Part shown: piece by piece, positions 12,582 through 25,342 of the stretch
Layout: every line of letters begins with the position of its first letter
How positions within the stretch are numbered: the first letter of the stretch is position 1
Assembly (NCBI RefSeq): GCF_028476545.1
Contig: NW_026731921.1
Span: 188,501 to 252,500, forward strand
Direction of reading: 5' to 3'
Length of the DNA: 64,000 nucleotides
From: Physella acuta
Taxonomy: Eukaryota; Mollusca; Gastropoda; Physidae
Notes under the pieces: model-generated
Told to the model about the DNA's origin: nothing
Seen by the model: the letters and a program-made list of their open reading frames with translations, nothing else
The model's database searches: none
Translations under genes and position numbers: made by a program

Positions 12582-12792
12582 CAGGGGTCTCCAAACTACG
12601 GCCCGCGGGCCGCATGCGATGTCCTCTCATCCGGTCCGCGGAGATCTTTTTGTCCACGGAAAAAAATTCTTGTTGGTGATGGCTGAGGAACTATACCCAG
12701 AAAAATCAAAGACATACCTGGAAGAAACTGGCCCCCGAATTAAAATTAAATGGTTAATGTGGCCCTCGGACTGAAAAGTTTGGAGACCCCTG
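12582..12792. mobile_element. hAT MITE with perfect ends
   Basis: The 16-bp ends CAGGGGTCTCCAAACT and AGTTTGGAGACCCCTG are perfect inverted repeats. The target duplication TTATAGTA (12574-12581 and 12793-12800) is also perfect. At 211 bp it has no coding room. Intact ends suggest fairly recent activity of the family. Confidence 0.93.
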
Positions 12793-13060
12793 TTATAGTA
12801 GAACACTTATTAAGATTACACATGATTTTTCTCAATTCGAAAACACTTGGTACAAGAAATAGACCTAACATTGAACAGACAGAGCAGAAAATATGCTAAT
12901 ATTAACAGCAACTCAAAAATAATGTATTTACTTTATCTGATTACAAGATTAGTATCAATGTTTAGATATAACAATACTTAGACTCAATGTTTGCAAACAA
13001 TTAATCATCCATGTAATTTAATCCTTTAGAGTTGGTTCCACAATGTGGATGTTGGGGCCA

Positions 13061-13207
13061 GTGACACCCCAGTCTGTAGACCACAGCCCCGCTGCTACCT
13101 GGACAGGTACACGTTGTGTACGTGTACCTGGTCCAGTGACACCCCAATCTGTAGACCACAGCCCCGCTGCTACCTGGACAGGTACACGTTGTGTACGTGT
13201 ACCTGGT
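13061..13207. repeat. 75-bp tandem duplication
   Basis: Two units starting at 13061 and 13136 differ by about one base. Each contains CAGGTACACGTTGTGTACGTGTACCTG, nearly palindromic. Because 75 is a multiple of 3, open frames run through both units on both strands. A diverged inverted relative of 13160-13310 lies at about 60720-60835. Confidence 0.85.
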
Positions 13208-13339
13208 CGCTCCTTCCCTCCCAACCACCTGCCTGTCCACCCAGTGACCTATAGACACCTGCTTAGAACAGCCATGAGGATGTGAGACTATAATGGTCAG
13301 CTTGTCCACATCACAGCTATTTTCGTATTTGTCGCTCAC

Positions 13340-15590
13340 TTTCGTAACATAAACACACTAAAGTTTATTTCTAAATTATATTTAGCTACAATTTAACAAG
13401 ATTAAGCTGCTTTAAATTCTTTTTTTTTCAGAAACCATACTACACACTGTACAATTTTTTTGTAATTGAATATTTGTTTCCAATTCTAATTCTGGGAGTT
13501 TTAGAAGAATGAGCCTAAAGTTTGTATATAACTGCAATAAAACTTTAATTATCATAGTGTATTTATAAAAAAATTAAAACATAAAAAAGTGTAATATCAA
13601 TTCCGATCAAAACTTCAAGTCCGATCAACGCAGTAAATATTCAAAATACGCCATTAGTTAAAAATAAATTTAATATAATGAAATCCTAGTTCAAACACAT
13701 GCCGTTATTTTTGTTCAGATATTTCGTTCTTTCATTTCTTCCCTGTTTCGTTGAGCGCCTCTAGCAATTTGACGTAACGAACGCATTGTCACTGGTTTCG
13801 TCTATACAGCCCGAGAACAGGATGTCATTTGTGTGTGGGAAGTCATGTCATGCTTCAATGAACACCCGAGACAGTCGGTTTCGAAAATGCCTCAGTCACA
13901 TGACCAGGCATTGGTTCACATTAATTGTAACACGCAGGGTCAATAGACAAAAAATGTAACAGCTTAACTACAAACGGCGGTTCTAACAGGTTGTAATTTA
14001 TTTCAGTAGAGACGGATGACAGAGACGATTTATATTAAACTTTGAAGTACATTTTAAGTCAAGGAAAGGTTAACCTTTCATAATCGTCTCGTATTTATGG
14101 AGATATGCTATCCCCCCCCCCTTAAGGCCATATAATGTTTGTGTTTTTAAAGATGGATAGTAAATAATGTAATTATAATTAGTAAACTATTACATGGCTT
14201 GTTATATTGTGTTTAAATACATGTAAACTGTTTACGATACAACTATAGGCTACTGCGTGTGGTGGTCGATAAATCTTATTTTTACTTGATTTTTTAAATA
14301 GGAATGTTATTTGTGTTACGTAATGTCTTGTTAGTTACAGTTACGTCCCTTGTATTTTTTATTTTTAGTGGTGTCCCTTGTGTTTACGTCCAGTCAGTTA
14401 CTGTGAGAACGACCTAAAGGTCTAACACTGCAACTGCAAGAAAATAAATAATGCAAACAGAAAAATCGGATCACTAACGATAGAAGAAAACGTAAAAAAG
14501 ATCATATCAATAGAAAATTATGATTTTTATTAAGATCCTCTAAAAGAATGAGAACAATTGTACTAAATACCGAGTTTTATTTTCTTCTTCTTGCAGGCTA
14601 AATCACAACTTGAAAACATTTAAATTGGGCAAACAAGGGTAAGGCCTAGCTAATGCTTGTTTTGAATTTTCCCAATGGAAAGTTTAACATTGTGTATCTT
14701 TAATCTAAGAAAATGTTTGTCCATTTAATTGGAATAACAGTAATGACAGGAATTGGAATAACTTACTCATTACTTAATCAGTGCTGGGGTGCATGGAAAA
14801 TATAGCTGTACTATATTGTTGGGTGTCAACTTTTTTTACAAGAAAATTTACCTTGAACATGACATTTTTTCTTTACAGAACAAGTCGTTCGCTTATCTTT
14901 AAACCTAATCCTGTACGGTAAAGGGGAGTCTACTCAATTAATACCCATTAATCGTTGTGAATCAGTATTTGTCTACCTTTCCTAAACAATTTCAAATTGT
15001 TGGATGGTCTAATAAAGCAATCAATGAGTCGTTTGATAACGTAATATCTTATCATAATTTTTCTCCAATGCTACGATTTTTATAACATTTTTTTTACATA
15101 ATGCACTTTTATTTTTATCTAAATGCTGAATCATAGCTGTCATAGCTGAAACCTAAGAAGAAATACACAACATTTTAAATTTGAAAACAGTTATGAATTT
15201 ATTCTAGAGAAGATGATCTACAACACGCTTAGTACATTTATTAACCCCTGCCGATTGCTAATAAATTGTTCCAAGAAGAACTCGAAATAACAGCATATAA
15301 AATGCGTCTTGCCTGTTGATTTAATGTGTACAATAATAAGTGTAAATCCATGTTGTTAATAGAGTATTGTTCGTCTCAAGACACTATTAAATATTACAGC
15401 TCCAATAAAGTATATTACTTGGTGCTTTACTTATTTATATCCGAATTTAGAGTTTTTTAAAAAACCTTTTAGAAAGCCTATCTCTTATTGTCAATATCGT
15501 CACAAAACTCCCAGCCCCCTCCCTAAAAGTGTGACGTCATGCTGCTACAACCCTAGCTAACATGACCACCTGACCGTTACGTAAGACTTC
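13340..15590. other. Unassigned AT-rich DNA
   Basis: No convincing coding exon, tRNA or transposon end was seen in about 2.2 kb upstream of the LicD 3' array. Confidence 0.5.
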
Positions 15591-15609
15591 AGCCTAGATG
15601 ATACATTGT

Positions 15610-15882
15610 GTACCAGTACATGGGACATTGTTGGACGTATACATCATGTCTAGACAACAGCTGTTGCTAGGTCGTGTCTAGATTATACATGGTGTACATG
15701 TAGCTGAGGTTCTGACAAGGGACATCATGTCTAGACAACAGCTGTTGCTAGGGCGTGTCTAGATTATACATGGTGTACATGTAGCTGAGGTTCTGACAAG
15801 GGACATCATGTCTAGACAACAGCTGTTGCTAGGGCGTGTCTAGATTATACATGGTGTACATGTAGCTGAGGTTCTGACAAGG
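15610..15882. repeat. 81-bp tandem repeat overlapping the LicD 3' end
   Basis: The phrase GTGTCTAGATTATACATGGTGTACATGTAGCTGAGG recurs near 15675, 15756 and 15837, each unit also holding GACATCATGTCTAGACAACAGCTG. The rightmost unit contains the last codons and stop of the LicD gene. The others lie past the stop. Confidence 0.85.
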
Positions 15883-16829
15883 GACCTCTCTAAGACGGTA
15901 AGCTTGTGGGAATTTCTTGACCATCTGGATGGTCGTCTGCACGTGCCCATTGTAGACGTGGCTCGTGACGTAGTCGTAGATCCTCCTGACGATACCCAGG
16001 CTGTCCCGGGGGACGGGCACGGCCACGCCCTCTAGCATGGACGTGCTCAGGGGGAAGACGAGGTGGGTGGGATATACCACAGTGACTCGTGAATATTCTG
16101 TCATTGCCCAGAGATAGCTGGAATCGTTGTCGTAGAAAAATATATCCAAGAACGGGAATTTCCGATCTGGGAAAAAAAGTTTCCAGTGAAAGTTGTTTGA
16201 AGGGACGAAGTTGAATCCTCGAATACAGGAGAAGAGTTTCTGTGTGGTGCTCCAGTCGTTGATGCTTAGAGCGATGTCGATGTCGTCGTCCCAGGGAACA
16301 AACCCACGGTGGCGCATCAACCCCAGCAGGTTCCCGTCTAACAGGAAAAATGTTATCCCGGCCTGGGTTAGAACCTCAGCCGCCACCTGGTACATGAACA
16401 AGGTTTGAAGTTTCAGGTCCTGGGTCAGCACGGGGAGAAAACTCCCGTGACCTTTCAGCATGACCTTGTCCCTGGCTGCTTGTGTACTCACTCGCGGGTA
16501 CGTGGCGAACAACGATTGGTCGATATCTTCTTCCGTCATGTTCGACGTGTACCACCTGTCACAGACGACACGACCCATGGTGTACGGTTGGGGCGGGTCG
16601 CTGAAGTAGAGAATCTTTATCAGGTTGTAGGTGGGGACATCCTGCCACGCCTTCTGCAGTGTAAAAAAGTAGTTCCGGATGGGCAGAATAAAATTATCGA
16701 GGCTAACGGAATTACAACAGTCAGAAAAATGTACAACTTTTTCCGATATAAAAAAGCGAAAAATTGCGAAATTTTGTTGCGAATGATGCCGTAACTTACA
16801 GCACATAAATAGATCAAGAAAAAACGCAT
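15829..16829 (-). CDS. LicD/fukutin-related family protein
   Basis: Preferred model: exon 1 at 16800-16829 (MRFFLIYLCA, donor GTAAGT), a 146-bp intron, then exon 2 at 15829-16653 after a pyrimidine-rich CTGCAG acceptor. Both are phase 0, giving 284 residues. An unspliced alternative of 325 residues starts at 16806 in the same frame as exon 2. Around residues 115-138 stands the LicD hallmark DGNLLGLMRHRGF followed by VPWDDDIDIAL. Its acidic DDDID cluster is the expected metal and nucleotide-sugar site of this nucleotidyltransferase-fold family. LicD relatives transfer phosphocholine or ribitol-phosphate to glycans; fukutin and FKRP do the latter in the Golgi. The substrate here is unknown. The ten-residue hydrophobic start is short for a signal peptide or anchor, so the N-terminus is uncertain. 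The last 17 codons lie in the first unit of an 81-bp tandem array that continues past the stop. A 14-bp minisatellite starts 0.85 kb upstream. Confidence 0.85.
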
Positions 16830-16859
16830 TTTACTGTTCACTAATCAAACATATATCTC

Positions 16860-17670
16860 GCTGCTATTAGATCTAAAGTTCAATAATATCCGGAAATAAC
16901 TCTTTATAATCCCAATAGTTTTTTACAATAAAAACGTTGATCTCCAAATCTCATGAGCCTTTCAAAATATCAGTCCCTATTCGGTTTTTGTAAGATTAAA
17001 TTCCAGAACAAACATTTTTCTCTCCTTCAACTTCCGCTGTAAAATTGAAATGAAATAAATAATTTATTTTATATTAAAATGTCATTATAGTGATAATAAA
17101 AAAAAACATTTTTTTATTTAATGATTTTTCTCAATCAAATTAAACCAGATTAGTCTCGATATGGCATTTCTCTGGGAAGAATATAAAACTGCTTATGTTA
17201 AGAATAGATAATTCGACTTTGTAGGTTCGTGTAATCCAATTGTTAAACATGTTTACAATGTCTGAAGAGATCGGCTCTCAATATGTTCTTTATATGGTAC
17301 CGGACAGTCTATTCACCCCTAGCAAACACCATTACATCAGTTTATATGGAAGTTAGCGGCAGTTCAGACGGACGGCTATTGAAAGCGTGCTGTCTACCGC
17401 TAGACCACACCGCCCCATTGTATGAATAGTTAATAATACAAATAAAAGTGATAATAAAACAAGTATTTAGTAGTTGTTTTTCTGTAGTTTTGATCATAAG
17501 AATAAAGTGTCTTTGTCTTAAAATTGAACAGATATAGCTCAAGAAAAATGTTGATGCTTACCTTTCTAGTCACAGCTGGTTAATAATGACTTTGTCAGTC
17601 AGGTGTTACTGGAGCTTGTTTTAAGGGCACCGGAAGTTGGAAACTTTATCTGGTTATCATGTTGCAGGGG
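16860..17670. other. LicD upstream region, no further gene
   Basis: AT-rich DNA 5' of the LicD start. No clear TATA box was identified. Confidence 0.4.
17335..17420 (-). repeat. tRNA-like fragment
   Basis: On minus, GGGGCGGTGTGGTCTAGCGGTAGACAGC followed by sequence with no clear B box. It resembles the 5' half of a tRNA-derived SINE head. Confidence 0.3.
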
Positions 17671-17679
17671 TGTAGCCTA

Positions 17680-19340
17680 GTGGGGTAGGGGAGCTAGGGC
17701 AGGAGAGCTAGGGCAGGAGAGCTAGGGCAGGAGAACTAGGGCAGGAGAGCTAGGGCAGGGGAGCTAGGGCAGGAGAGCTAGGGCAGGAGAGCTAGGGCAG
17801 GGGAGCTAGGGCAGGAGAGCTAGGGCAGGAGAGCTAGGGCAGGAGAACTAGGGCAGGAGAGCTAGGGCAGGAGAGCTAGGGCAGGAGAACTAGGGCAGGA
17901 GAGCTAGGGCAGGGGAGCTAGGGCAGGAGAGCTAGGGCAGGAGAGCTAGGGCAGGAGAGCTAGGGCAGGAGAGCTAGGGCAGGAGAGCTAGGGCAGGAGA
18001 GCTAGGGCAGGAGAGCTAGGGCAGGAGAGCTAGGGCAGGAGAGCTAGGGCAGGAGAGCTAGGGCAGGAGAGCTAGGGCAGGGGAGCTAGGGCAGGAGAGC
18101 TAGGGCAGGAGAGCAAGGGCAGGAGAGGAGAGCTAGGGCAGGAGAGCTAGGGCAGGGGAGGTAGGGCAGGGGAGCTAGGGCAGGAGAGCTAGGGCAGGAG
18201 AGGAGAGCTAGGGCAGGTTAGCTAGGGCAGGAGAGCTAGGGCAGGAGAGCTAGGGCAGGAGAGGAGAGCTAGGGCATGAGAGGAGAGCTAGTGCAGGAGA
18301 GGAGAGCTAGGGCAGGAGAGCTAGGGCAGGAGAGCTAGGGCAGGAGAGCTAGGGCAGGAGAGCTAGGGCAGGGGAGCTAGGGCAGGAGAGGAGAGCTAGG
18401 GCAGGAGAGCTAGGGCAGGAGAGCTAGGGCAGGGGAGCTAGGGCAGGAGAGCTAGGGCAGGAGAGCTAGGGCAGGAGAGCTAGGACAGGAGAGCTAGGGC
18501 AGGAGAGCTAGGGCAGGAGAGCTAGGGCAGGAGAGCTAGGGCAGGAGAGCTAGGGCAGGGGAGCTAGGGCAGGGGAGCTAGGGCAGGGGAGCTAGGGCAG
18601 GGAGCTAGGGCAGGAGAGCAAGGCAGGAGAGGAGAGCTAGAGCCGGAGAGGAGAGCTAGGGCAGGGGAGGTAGGGCAGGGCAGCTAGGACAGGAGAGCTA
18701 GGGCAGGAGAGGAGAGCTAGGGCAGGGGAGGTAGGGCAGGGCAGCTAGGACAGGAGAGCTAGGGCAGGAGAGCTAGGGCAGGAGAGCTAGGGCAGGAGAG
18801 CAAGACAGGAGAGCTAGGACAGGAGAGCTAGGGCAGGAGAGGAGAGCTAGGGCAGGAGAGCTAGGGCAGGAGAGCTAGGGCAGGAGAGGAGAGCTAGGGC
18901 AGGAGAGCTAGGGCAGGAGAGCTATTGCAGGGGAGCTAGGGCAGGGGAGCTAGGGCAGGAGAGCAAGGCAGGAGAGGAGAGCTAGGGCAGGAGAGCTAGG
19001 GCAGGAGAGGAGAGCTAGGGCAGGGGAGGTAGGGCAGGGGAGCTAGGGCAGGAGAGGAGAGCTAGGGCAGGAGAGCTAGGGCAGGAGAGCAAGGGCAGGA
19101 GAGCAAGACAGGAGAGCTAGGACAGGAGAGCTAGGGCAGGAGAGGAGAGCTAGGGCAGGAGAGCTAGGGCAGGAGAGCTAGGGCAGGAGAGCTAGGGCAG
19201 GAGAGCTAGGGCAGGAGAGGAGAGCTAGGGCAGGAGAGCTAGGGCAGGAGAGCTATGGCAGGGGAGCTAGGGCAGGGGAGCTAGGGCAGCGGAGCTAGGG
19301 CAGGAGAGCTAGGGCAGGAGAGCTAGGACAGGAGAGCTAA
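17680..19340. repeat. 14-bp G-rich minisatellite
   Basis: More than 100 units of GAGAGCTAGGGCAG with point variants (GGGGAGCTAGGGCAG, AGAACTAGGGCAG) and scattered five-base extra blocks (GAGGA). Higher-order blocks can be seen, for example GGGGAGGTAGGGCAGGGCAGCTAGGAC repeated near 18660 and 18725. Lies upstream of LicD. Confidence 0.95.
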
Positions 19341-19805
19341 TAATATAAGATTATCTACTGGTAAGTGTCATATTATCTGTTTTTTAACATTTGTAAAAGT
19401 AAACTGAAGGTGCTAGTTTAAAAAAAAAACCTCTCCTTTTAGAAATTACAAACTTGAACACCCTACTACCTATTTTTTAATTTTTTTTTTTTTTTTTTTT
19501 TTGCTTTTTTTGAGTAACAGGGAAAAATGTGCTTTTATTTTTTGGGGGTCGCTACGCTACATGTTATGCATTAGAGTTACATGTCATAGAGTGCTGTGTG
19601 TATGGGAGATTGACTATAGAACCATAGATTAGTGCGCAACTTATTTTTCTTAAAACCAATAAACAAACAGCGATATTGTTAATGCTTCTGTGTAATTTCT
19701 CCAAGTTTGAGTAAGGCTATTACTAGCAATACCTGAGACAGTCACTGTTACTAAGAAATTTGTTGCAACCGTTAATGTCATATTTATTGGTCGCCTTTGC
19801 TTAGG

Positions 19806-19806
<1 letters not shown>

Positions 19807-19886
<80 letters not shown>

Positions 19887-19920
19887 ATATATATATATAT
19901 GTGTATGTATGTATATATAT
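19807..19920. repeat. (TA)n microsatellite
   Basis: Near the left edge of unit A; the matching site in unit B has no such array. Confidence 0.95.
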
Positions 19921-20734
19921 TTTAACCCCTAGCTCTCTTTACACCGGAAGTCTGACTACGCCGCTTACACGAGAATATGTGATTCAAAGCGTAATATTAA
20001 ACTAAGTCAACACTATGTTACCTAGGTTTTTAATAAGTGCATTTGGACTCTCCAGATGACATGATTTTACCTGATCTCGGGACATAACTTATGTAAATGT
20101 GGGCACGACTTTAAGGCTAAAGCTCTGTTAGCTTGTGTAAACACAGTATTAGATAATGTAAGGTTTTCCCAGGAGGTCATAGTTTTGTACATGTAGTGTT
20201 GGTGCATTAAGTTCATTAACTCGTGTGTTTTACACCTTCTGTATGCAACTCTCAATATTTCATGCCGATGTACCTATCAACATTAATTACTTATTTTAAC
20301 TAAGAAGTCTAATATTTCGCCAACTAACTGCAATTGTTAATTTGGCCTTTTTGTCAGCAACGATAAAAATAATAATGTAATACTACTCCAAGAAAAATTT
20401 AGCGAAAAAAAAAATGAAAGTTCTATAAAAGTAAAATAGTTGGTAGTCTGGACTATTGCAGACATCAAGTCAATCACACAGGAGAGTTCCAACAAGGAAA
20501 CTTGAAAACATTGAGTTTTATGTCATGTTTGTTTACATTGTCAAAGAGGAAAAAAATCGTGCTTGTTATTTTAAACATTGTTTAGTTACAAAAAAAAATT
20601 GAAACATGAAATATATCCAATCTTTAGAACAGTTCGACAAAAAAAAACACAACCAAGTTTTTATAACCACATGTTTGATTTACTCGGGTACCGACTTTAA
20701 AATAATTTAAAATTATATATATCGAGTGTTTTCG

Positions 20735-20832
20735 GGTTGGGCGGCATTAGCATGGTGCGAGAGAGAGAGAGATAGTTCACTCAATTTCTAAACAAGGGTT
20801 CACGGTCATAGGTTCGAGTCACTTGGAAGAAA
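20735..20832 (+). repeat. tRNA-like SINE head (unit A)
   Basis: GGGCGGCATTAGCATGGTGCGAG then GGTTCGAGTCAC resembles A- and B-box sequences of a tRNA-derived SINE. The copy at about 42610-42705 in unit B shares it. No cloverleaf could be folded, so it is not called a tRNA. Confidence 0.35.
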
Positions 20833-21719
20833 GTGTATTTTAGTTGTTTTTTTTTTTTTTTTTTTTTTGTTATTTAAATTAGCATTTAAATTATGTCATA
20901 TTAGTATGTGAGATTAGCTATCAAATTTTTATAACTAAATAAATAATGATTTAAAATGATACTCTGTGTTTCTGCATAATTTCAGATTATAAGACCGCCC
21001 TGTTCTTTGTGATAAAAATTTGATTAAATTAATAAACACTGATTAATAAATAATATGTCCGTTGTAATGTATTGCTAATTGTGTTTAATACTAATACCAG
21101 AGTGTTGATCTTGAGCTATTACAAACTGTTTAGCAGGGTATGTTGGTCAATTCATGCTTTTTTAAAATTATATAATATAAATCTATTTAAGCAATCCTTC
21201 AAAGTTGAGATAAAGTAAACGTATGCAGGGTAAGCAACTCTTTCAATTTAAAAAAAAAGGTGATTCAGCCATTGAATAACTTTTCCCCCTTATTGCCAAT
21301 GATCACTTTATAGAGTCCTAAATGTGTATGTTCTAAATGCCGAATGATAACGAAAAGCTTATATAAAACACCGAGACTTTCTAAAATAAAGATTATTGTT
21401 ATTTTAATCTTGTTTAATCTATTTGAGTCATGTCTCGGCAATAGAAAGTTTTACTCGTGTGTTATGGGCCTTTGGTGTCAACATATTTTAATCAATTTAA
21501 CCCATTACCCGTCAGGATATTTTATACAACAAGAAAGCTGCACAAACTGTTTTTTTATACAACGGCGGTAGCTGGTGAAATATTCTACTGACAACTGTCA
21601 TTGTAGGTCATAGTGCCATACTAGGCTGTACTGTATGCAGTCATGTGAAGGGGGGGGGGGGGGGAGACCTACTTGAGATACACGCGGCTGATTACTTCAT
21701 ACACTTACATGTAAAGTTC

Positions 21720-22235
21720 TATAGAAGCAGCGGTGTGGAGTGTCTAACGGGGTGAATGGTTAAATGAAATTTTTATAGAAGCAGCGGTGTGGAGTGTCTA
21801 ACGGGGTGAATGGTTAAATGAAATTTTTATAGAAGCAGCGGTGTGGAGTGTCTAACGGGGTGAATGGTTAAATGAAATTTTTATAGAAGCAGCGGTGTGG
21901 AGTGTCTAACGGGGTGAATGGTTAAATGAAATTTTTATAGAAGCAGCGGTGTGGAGTGTCTAACGGGGTGAATGGTTAAATGAAATTTTTATAGAAGCAG
22001 CGGTGTGGAGTGTCTAACGGGGTGAATGGTGAAATGAAAGTTTTATAGAAGCAGAGGTGTGGAGTGTCTAACGGGGTGAATGGTGAAATGAAAGTTTTAT
22101 AGAAGCAGCGGTGTGGAGTATACTCACGGGGTGAATGGTGAAAAGAAAATTTCATTTTCACAACGTTTACCCCGTGAGGATGCTTCACACCGTTGCTTCT
22201 ATAGAACTTTCATTTCAAATCTTACAACGTTAGAA
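21720..22235. repeat. 54-bp tandem array capped by an inverted unit (unit A)
   Basis: About eight direct units of AGAAGCAGCGGTGTGGAGTG plus TCTAACGGGGTGAATGG and an AT-rich tail. They end at 22140, where a reverse-complement unit (CACACCGTTGCTTCTATAGAAC) follows. Unit B has only three direct units at the same site. Confidence 0.9.
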
Positions 22236-22884
22236 TCACGGAGCAGACATTTCGCCTTCGGCTGTTTTTGTAGCCGTACTTTTAGCTGTCGTTGTAAATA
22301 CTGAGATTCTCATGGACTTCCTGGTACTTAGAGAGGTAGGGTTGGATGGAAATCAGCCAACCACGGACAATAAGACGTCAGGACCAGTGAGATGAGGTGT
22401 AAACTATGCGCGAATGACCGCAACACTCCATAAAACTCGGACATAGATGGTACTCCGGAAAAAAAAAGATGAAAACTGTCTTGATTCTTGAATGATCTCA
22501 ATCTAAACACTCCATAAAACTCGGACATAGATGTTACCACCAAGACACCTGCAACTGAAAAGTCAACGTGACATCAAACCTATTGACTCGGTATTTTTGT
22601 CATCAACAGGAGACTCAAATGTTTGCTTCTATTTCATGTTGCAATCGATTAAGCATTAGTTAAAACTGGTTTTTCCCTGGCTTACTAGTTCCCTTATAAA
22701 TTATTCTAGCTTTATTTTATTCAATAGGATCTACAGAGAATAGGAAATCACACTAATAATGCATTACTGTACTAGAAAAGAAAAAATTCAAAAAACAAAT
22801 TTAACTTGCGTAAAAAAACAGGGTGTTGTGTAAGTAGTGTTTGTAGTTACTTTCCAGGTAATAGATGTCAGTTGATAGTATGTT

Positions 22885-23410
22885 TATAGTGCGAGTAATG
22901 TAAAGTGGTGCGAGTAATGTAAAGTGGTGCGAGTAATGTAAAGTGTGCGAGTAATGTAAAGTGTGCGAGTAATGTAAAGTGGTGCGAGTAATGAAAAGTG
23001 TGCGAGTAATGTAAAGTGGTGCGAGTAATGTAAAGTGGTGCGAGTAATGTAAAGTGGTGCGAGTAATGTAAAGTGGTGCGAGTAATGTAAAGTGGTGCGA
23101 GTAATGTAAAGTGGTGCGAGTAATGTAAAGTGTGCGAAAATGTAAAGTGTGCGAGTAATGTAAAGTGGTGCGAGTAATGTAAAGTGATGCGAGTAATGTA
23201 AAGTGTGCGAGTAATGTAAAGTGGTGCGAGTAATGTAAAGTGGTGCGAGTAATGTAAAGTGGTGCGAGTAATGTAAAGTGTGCGAGAAATGTAAAGTGGT
23301 GCGAGTAATGTAAAGTGGTGCGAGTAATGTAAAGTGGTGCGAGTAATGTAAAGTGTGCGAGTAATGTAAAGAGTGCGAGTAATGTAAAGTGTGCGAGTAA
23401 TGTAAAGTAA
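22885..23410. repeat. 17-19-bp minisatellite (unit A)
   Basis: Units of GGTGCGAGTAATGTAAAGT and the shorter GTGCGAGTAATGTAAAGT, about 28 copies. Confidence 0.93.
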
Positions 23411-24072
23411 TTAAATATGTACGTATTGACCGCTATGAGAAAAATGAAGGGATCCTTCTATCGCTGGCCCTTTTGACGGGGTCGATTGATAAGACGATCG
23501 ACGAGGCGAATTTGGTAGGGCGGTTTTGTCACAGGCCTTTAGTGGAGCTCTTGAACGTTCTTACACTATTAGAAGTAATCTAACGCATAAGGATTTTACT
23601 TTCTATTCACAGAAATCAAAAGTACATGTATTTAAACACAAACGTAGATAAAAAGTATCCGATGTCTCGCCATAAGTTTCCCTAATCACGTTACGCTTCC
23701 GAGAAGTTCTAAATAACTTAAATCAATTAAAATGTATTTAATGTATATTTATGCTTAACATGATATAAAGAAATTACATTCACTTAATGCACTATTAGCA
23801 ATAATCATTTGCTGAATAGCCCAGTCATGCCGTGCAAAAAAATCAGGTAGTGTTGTTAATATGTCTTCGACACTTGAATCAGATGTGTTTATTTGTTTGA
23901 ATTATACCAAGATTTAAAAGCGACTTGACCAGTATCGCAACATTGCATTATTTGTGAATATTACAAAATGTGTTTGCTCAACGGACTATAAATATCAGCA
24001 GTGCTATGTATTTTATCCAATCATTGGATCACACCATTGAACGTGAAGGTAAAGTTTTTATTAAAGTTGGAA

Positions 24073-24075
<3 letters not shown>

Positions 24076-24143
<68 letters not shown>
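24076..24143. repeat. (TA)n microsatellite
   Basis: Shared with unit B (45765-45829), about 0.45 kb before the chitinase A start codon. Confidence 0.95.
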
Positions 24144-24147
<4 letters not shown>

Positions 24148-24594
24148 CTTTATGTTTAAATCGCATTTTAAAGTAATTTTAACGTGAAACATGCAGTTGC
24201 GTGTAGTTTTTAACACACTCCGTTCATATTCAGCTGTTGTCCGATTACAACCTAAACAAATCTATTCTACAATCTATTCTTTATACATCTAACCCTAAGT
24301 CAGTTTAAACATAAATCTTATTTTAGTGAAGTATACGAACAGTTTTTGTTTTAAAATTTCTCAGCGTTACTGTTCATGATAATGACAACATCAAATGTGA
24401 AAGTTCTCTATGAAGATGCATTTAGGAATCAAAAATCGTAAACAATAAATACACTCGGCATTTCAGTGGTGTAAAAGTTAATTAAAGATCTGTTACATTA
24501 CGTTTAAAGATAAATACATGTACACATATTTTTAAACTGATATGTGTACACACCAAAACATTTTCCAGACAGAAGCCCATCTTACAGAAATAAA

Positions 24595-25151
24595 ATGTCA
24601 AAGACGACAAATATGTCGACCTGGACATTTAAACAAATGGTATCAGCTATGTTTGTTTTCAGCGCTTGTATACAAAGTGAGTAAAATTTAATCAGCTGGT
24701 AGGCTATGGGAAAAAACGTAATTAATAAGGCTTATTTACTCATGGTTGTATATCTTTGTTACTGTACTAAAAACAAAATAATGGAATGCTACAGGGATTC
24801 TTATGAAAGTATGGTTACTATTGCAACGGCGACAATCACGGAACGATGAAATACCATTAAAATTAATGCTAAATTTTCTGGTATTTCGCTATTTCCAATT
24901 TTTTAATGAAAGATCTTTAGAACAAGATATGAGGTGTTCTCACGGAGTTTATGGTGAAACGAAATGTCAATATATGTGTTCCTATCCACAAAGATCGCAG
25001 TATTGCATTATTTGTGTGAATTTTACAAAGTGGGCTTGTTCAACGGGCTTTAAATATCATCAGTTACGTGTATTTTATCAAACCATTTGATCACACCATT
25101 GAACGTGATAGTAAGGTCATTCTACAAGCAAGAACATGTAAAAATACACAT

Positions 25152-25206
<55 letters not shown>

Positions 25207-25248
25207 TTCATTCATTCATTCATTCTACAAGCTAGGACATGCAAAAAT

Positions 25249-25342
<94 letters not shown>

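Noticed and set aside
13001-13339. Open frames on both strands over the 75-bp duplication
   Set aside because: Frames persist only because the period is a multiple of three; both strands are open equally.
21344-21571. 75-codon frame conserved in both duplication units (also 43219-43446)
   Set aside because: Conservation is explained by the recent duplication; no domain, start context or splice support.
22885-23410. Regular short repeats resembling a CRISPR array
   Set aside because: No unique spacers; units are contiguous and this is intron-bearing eukaryotic DNA.
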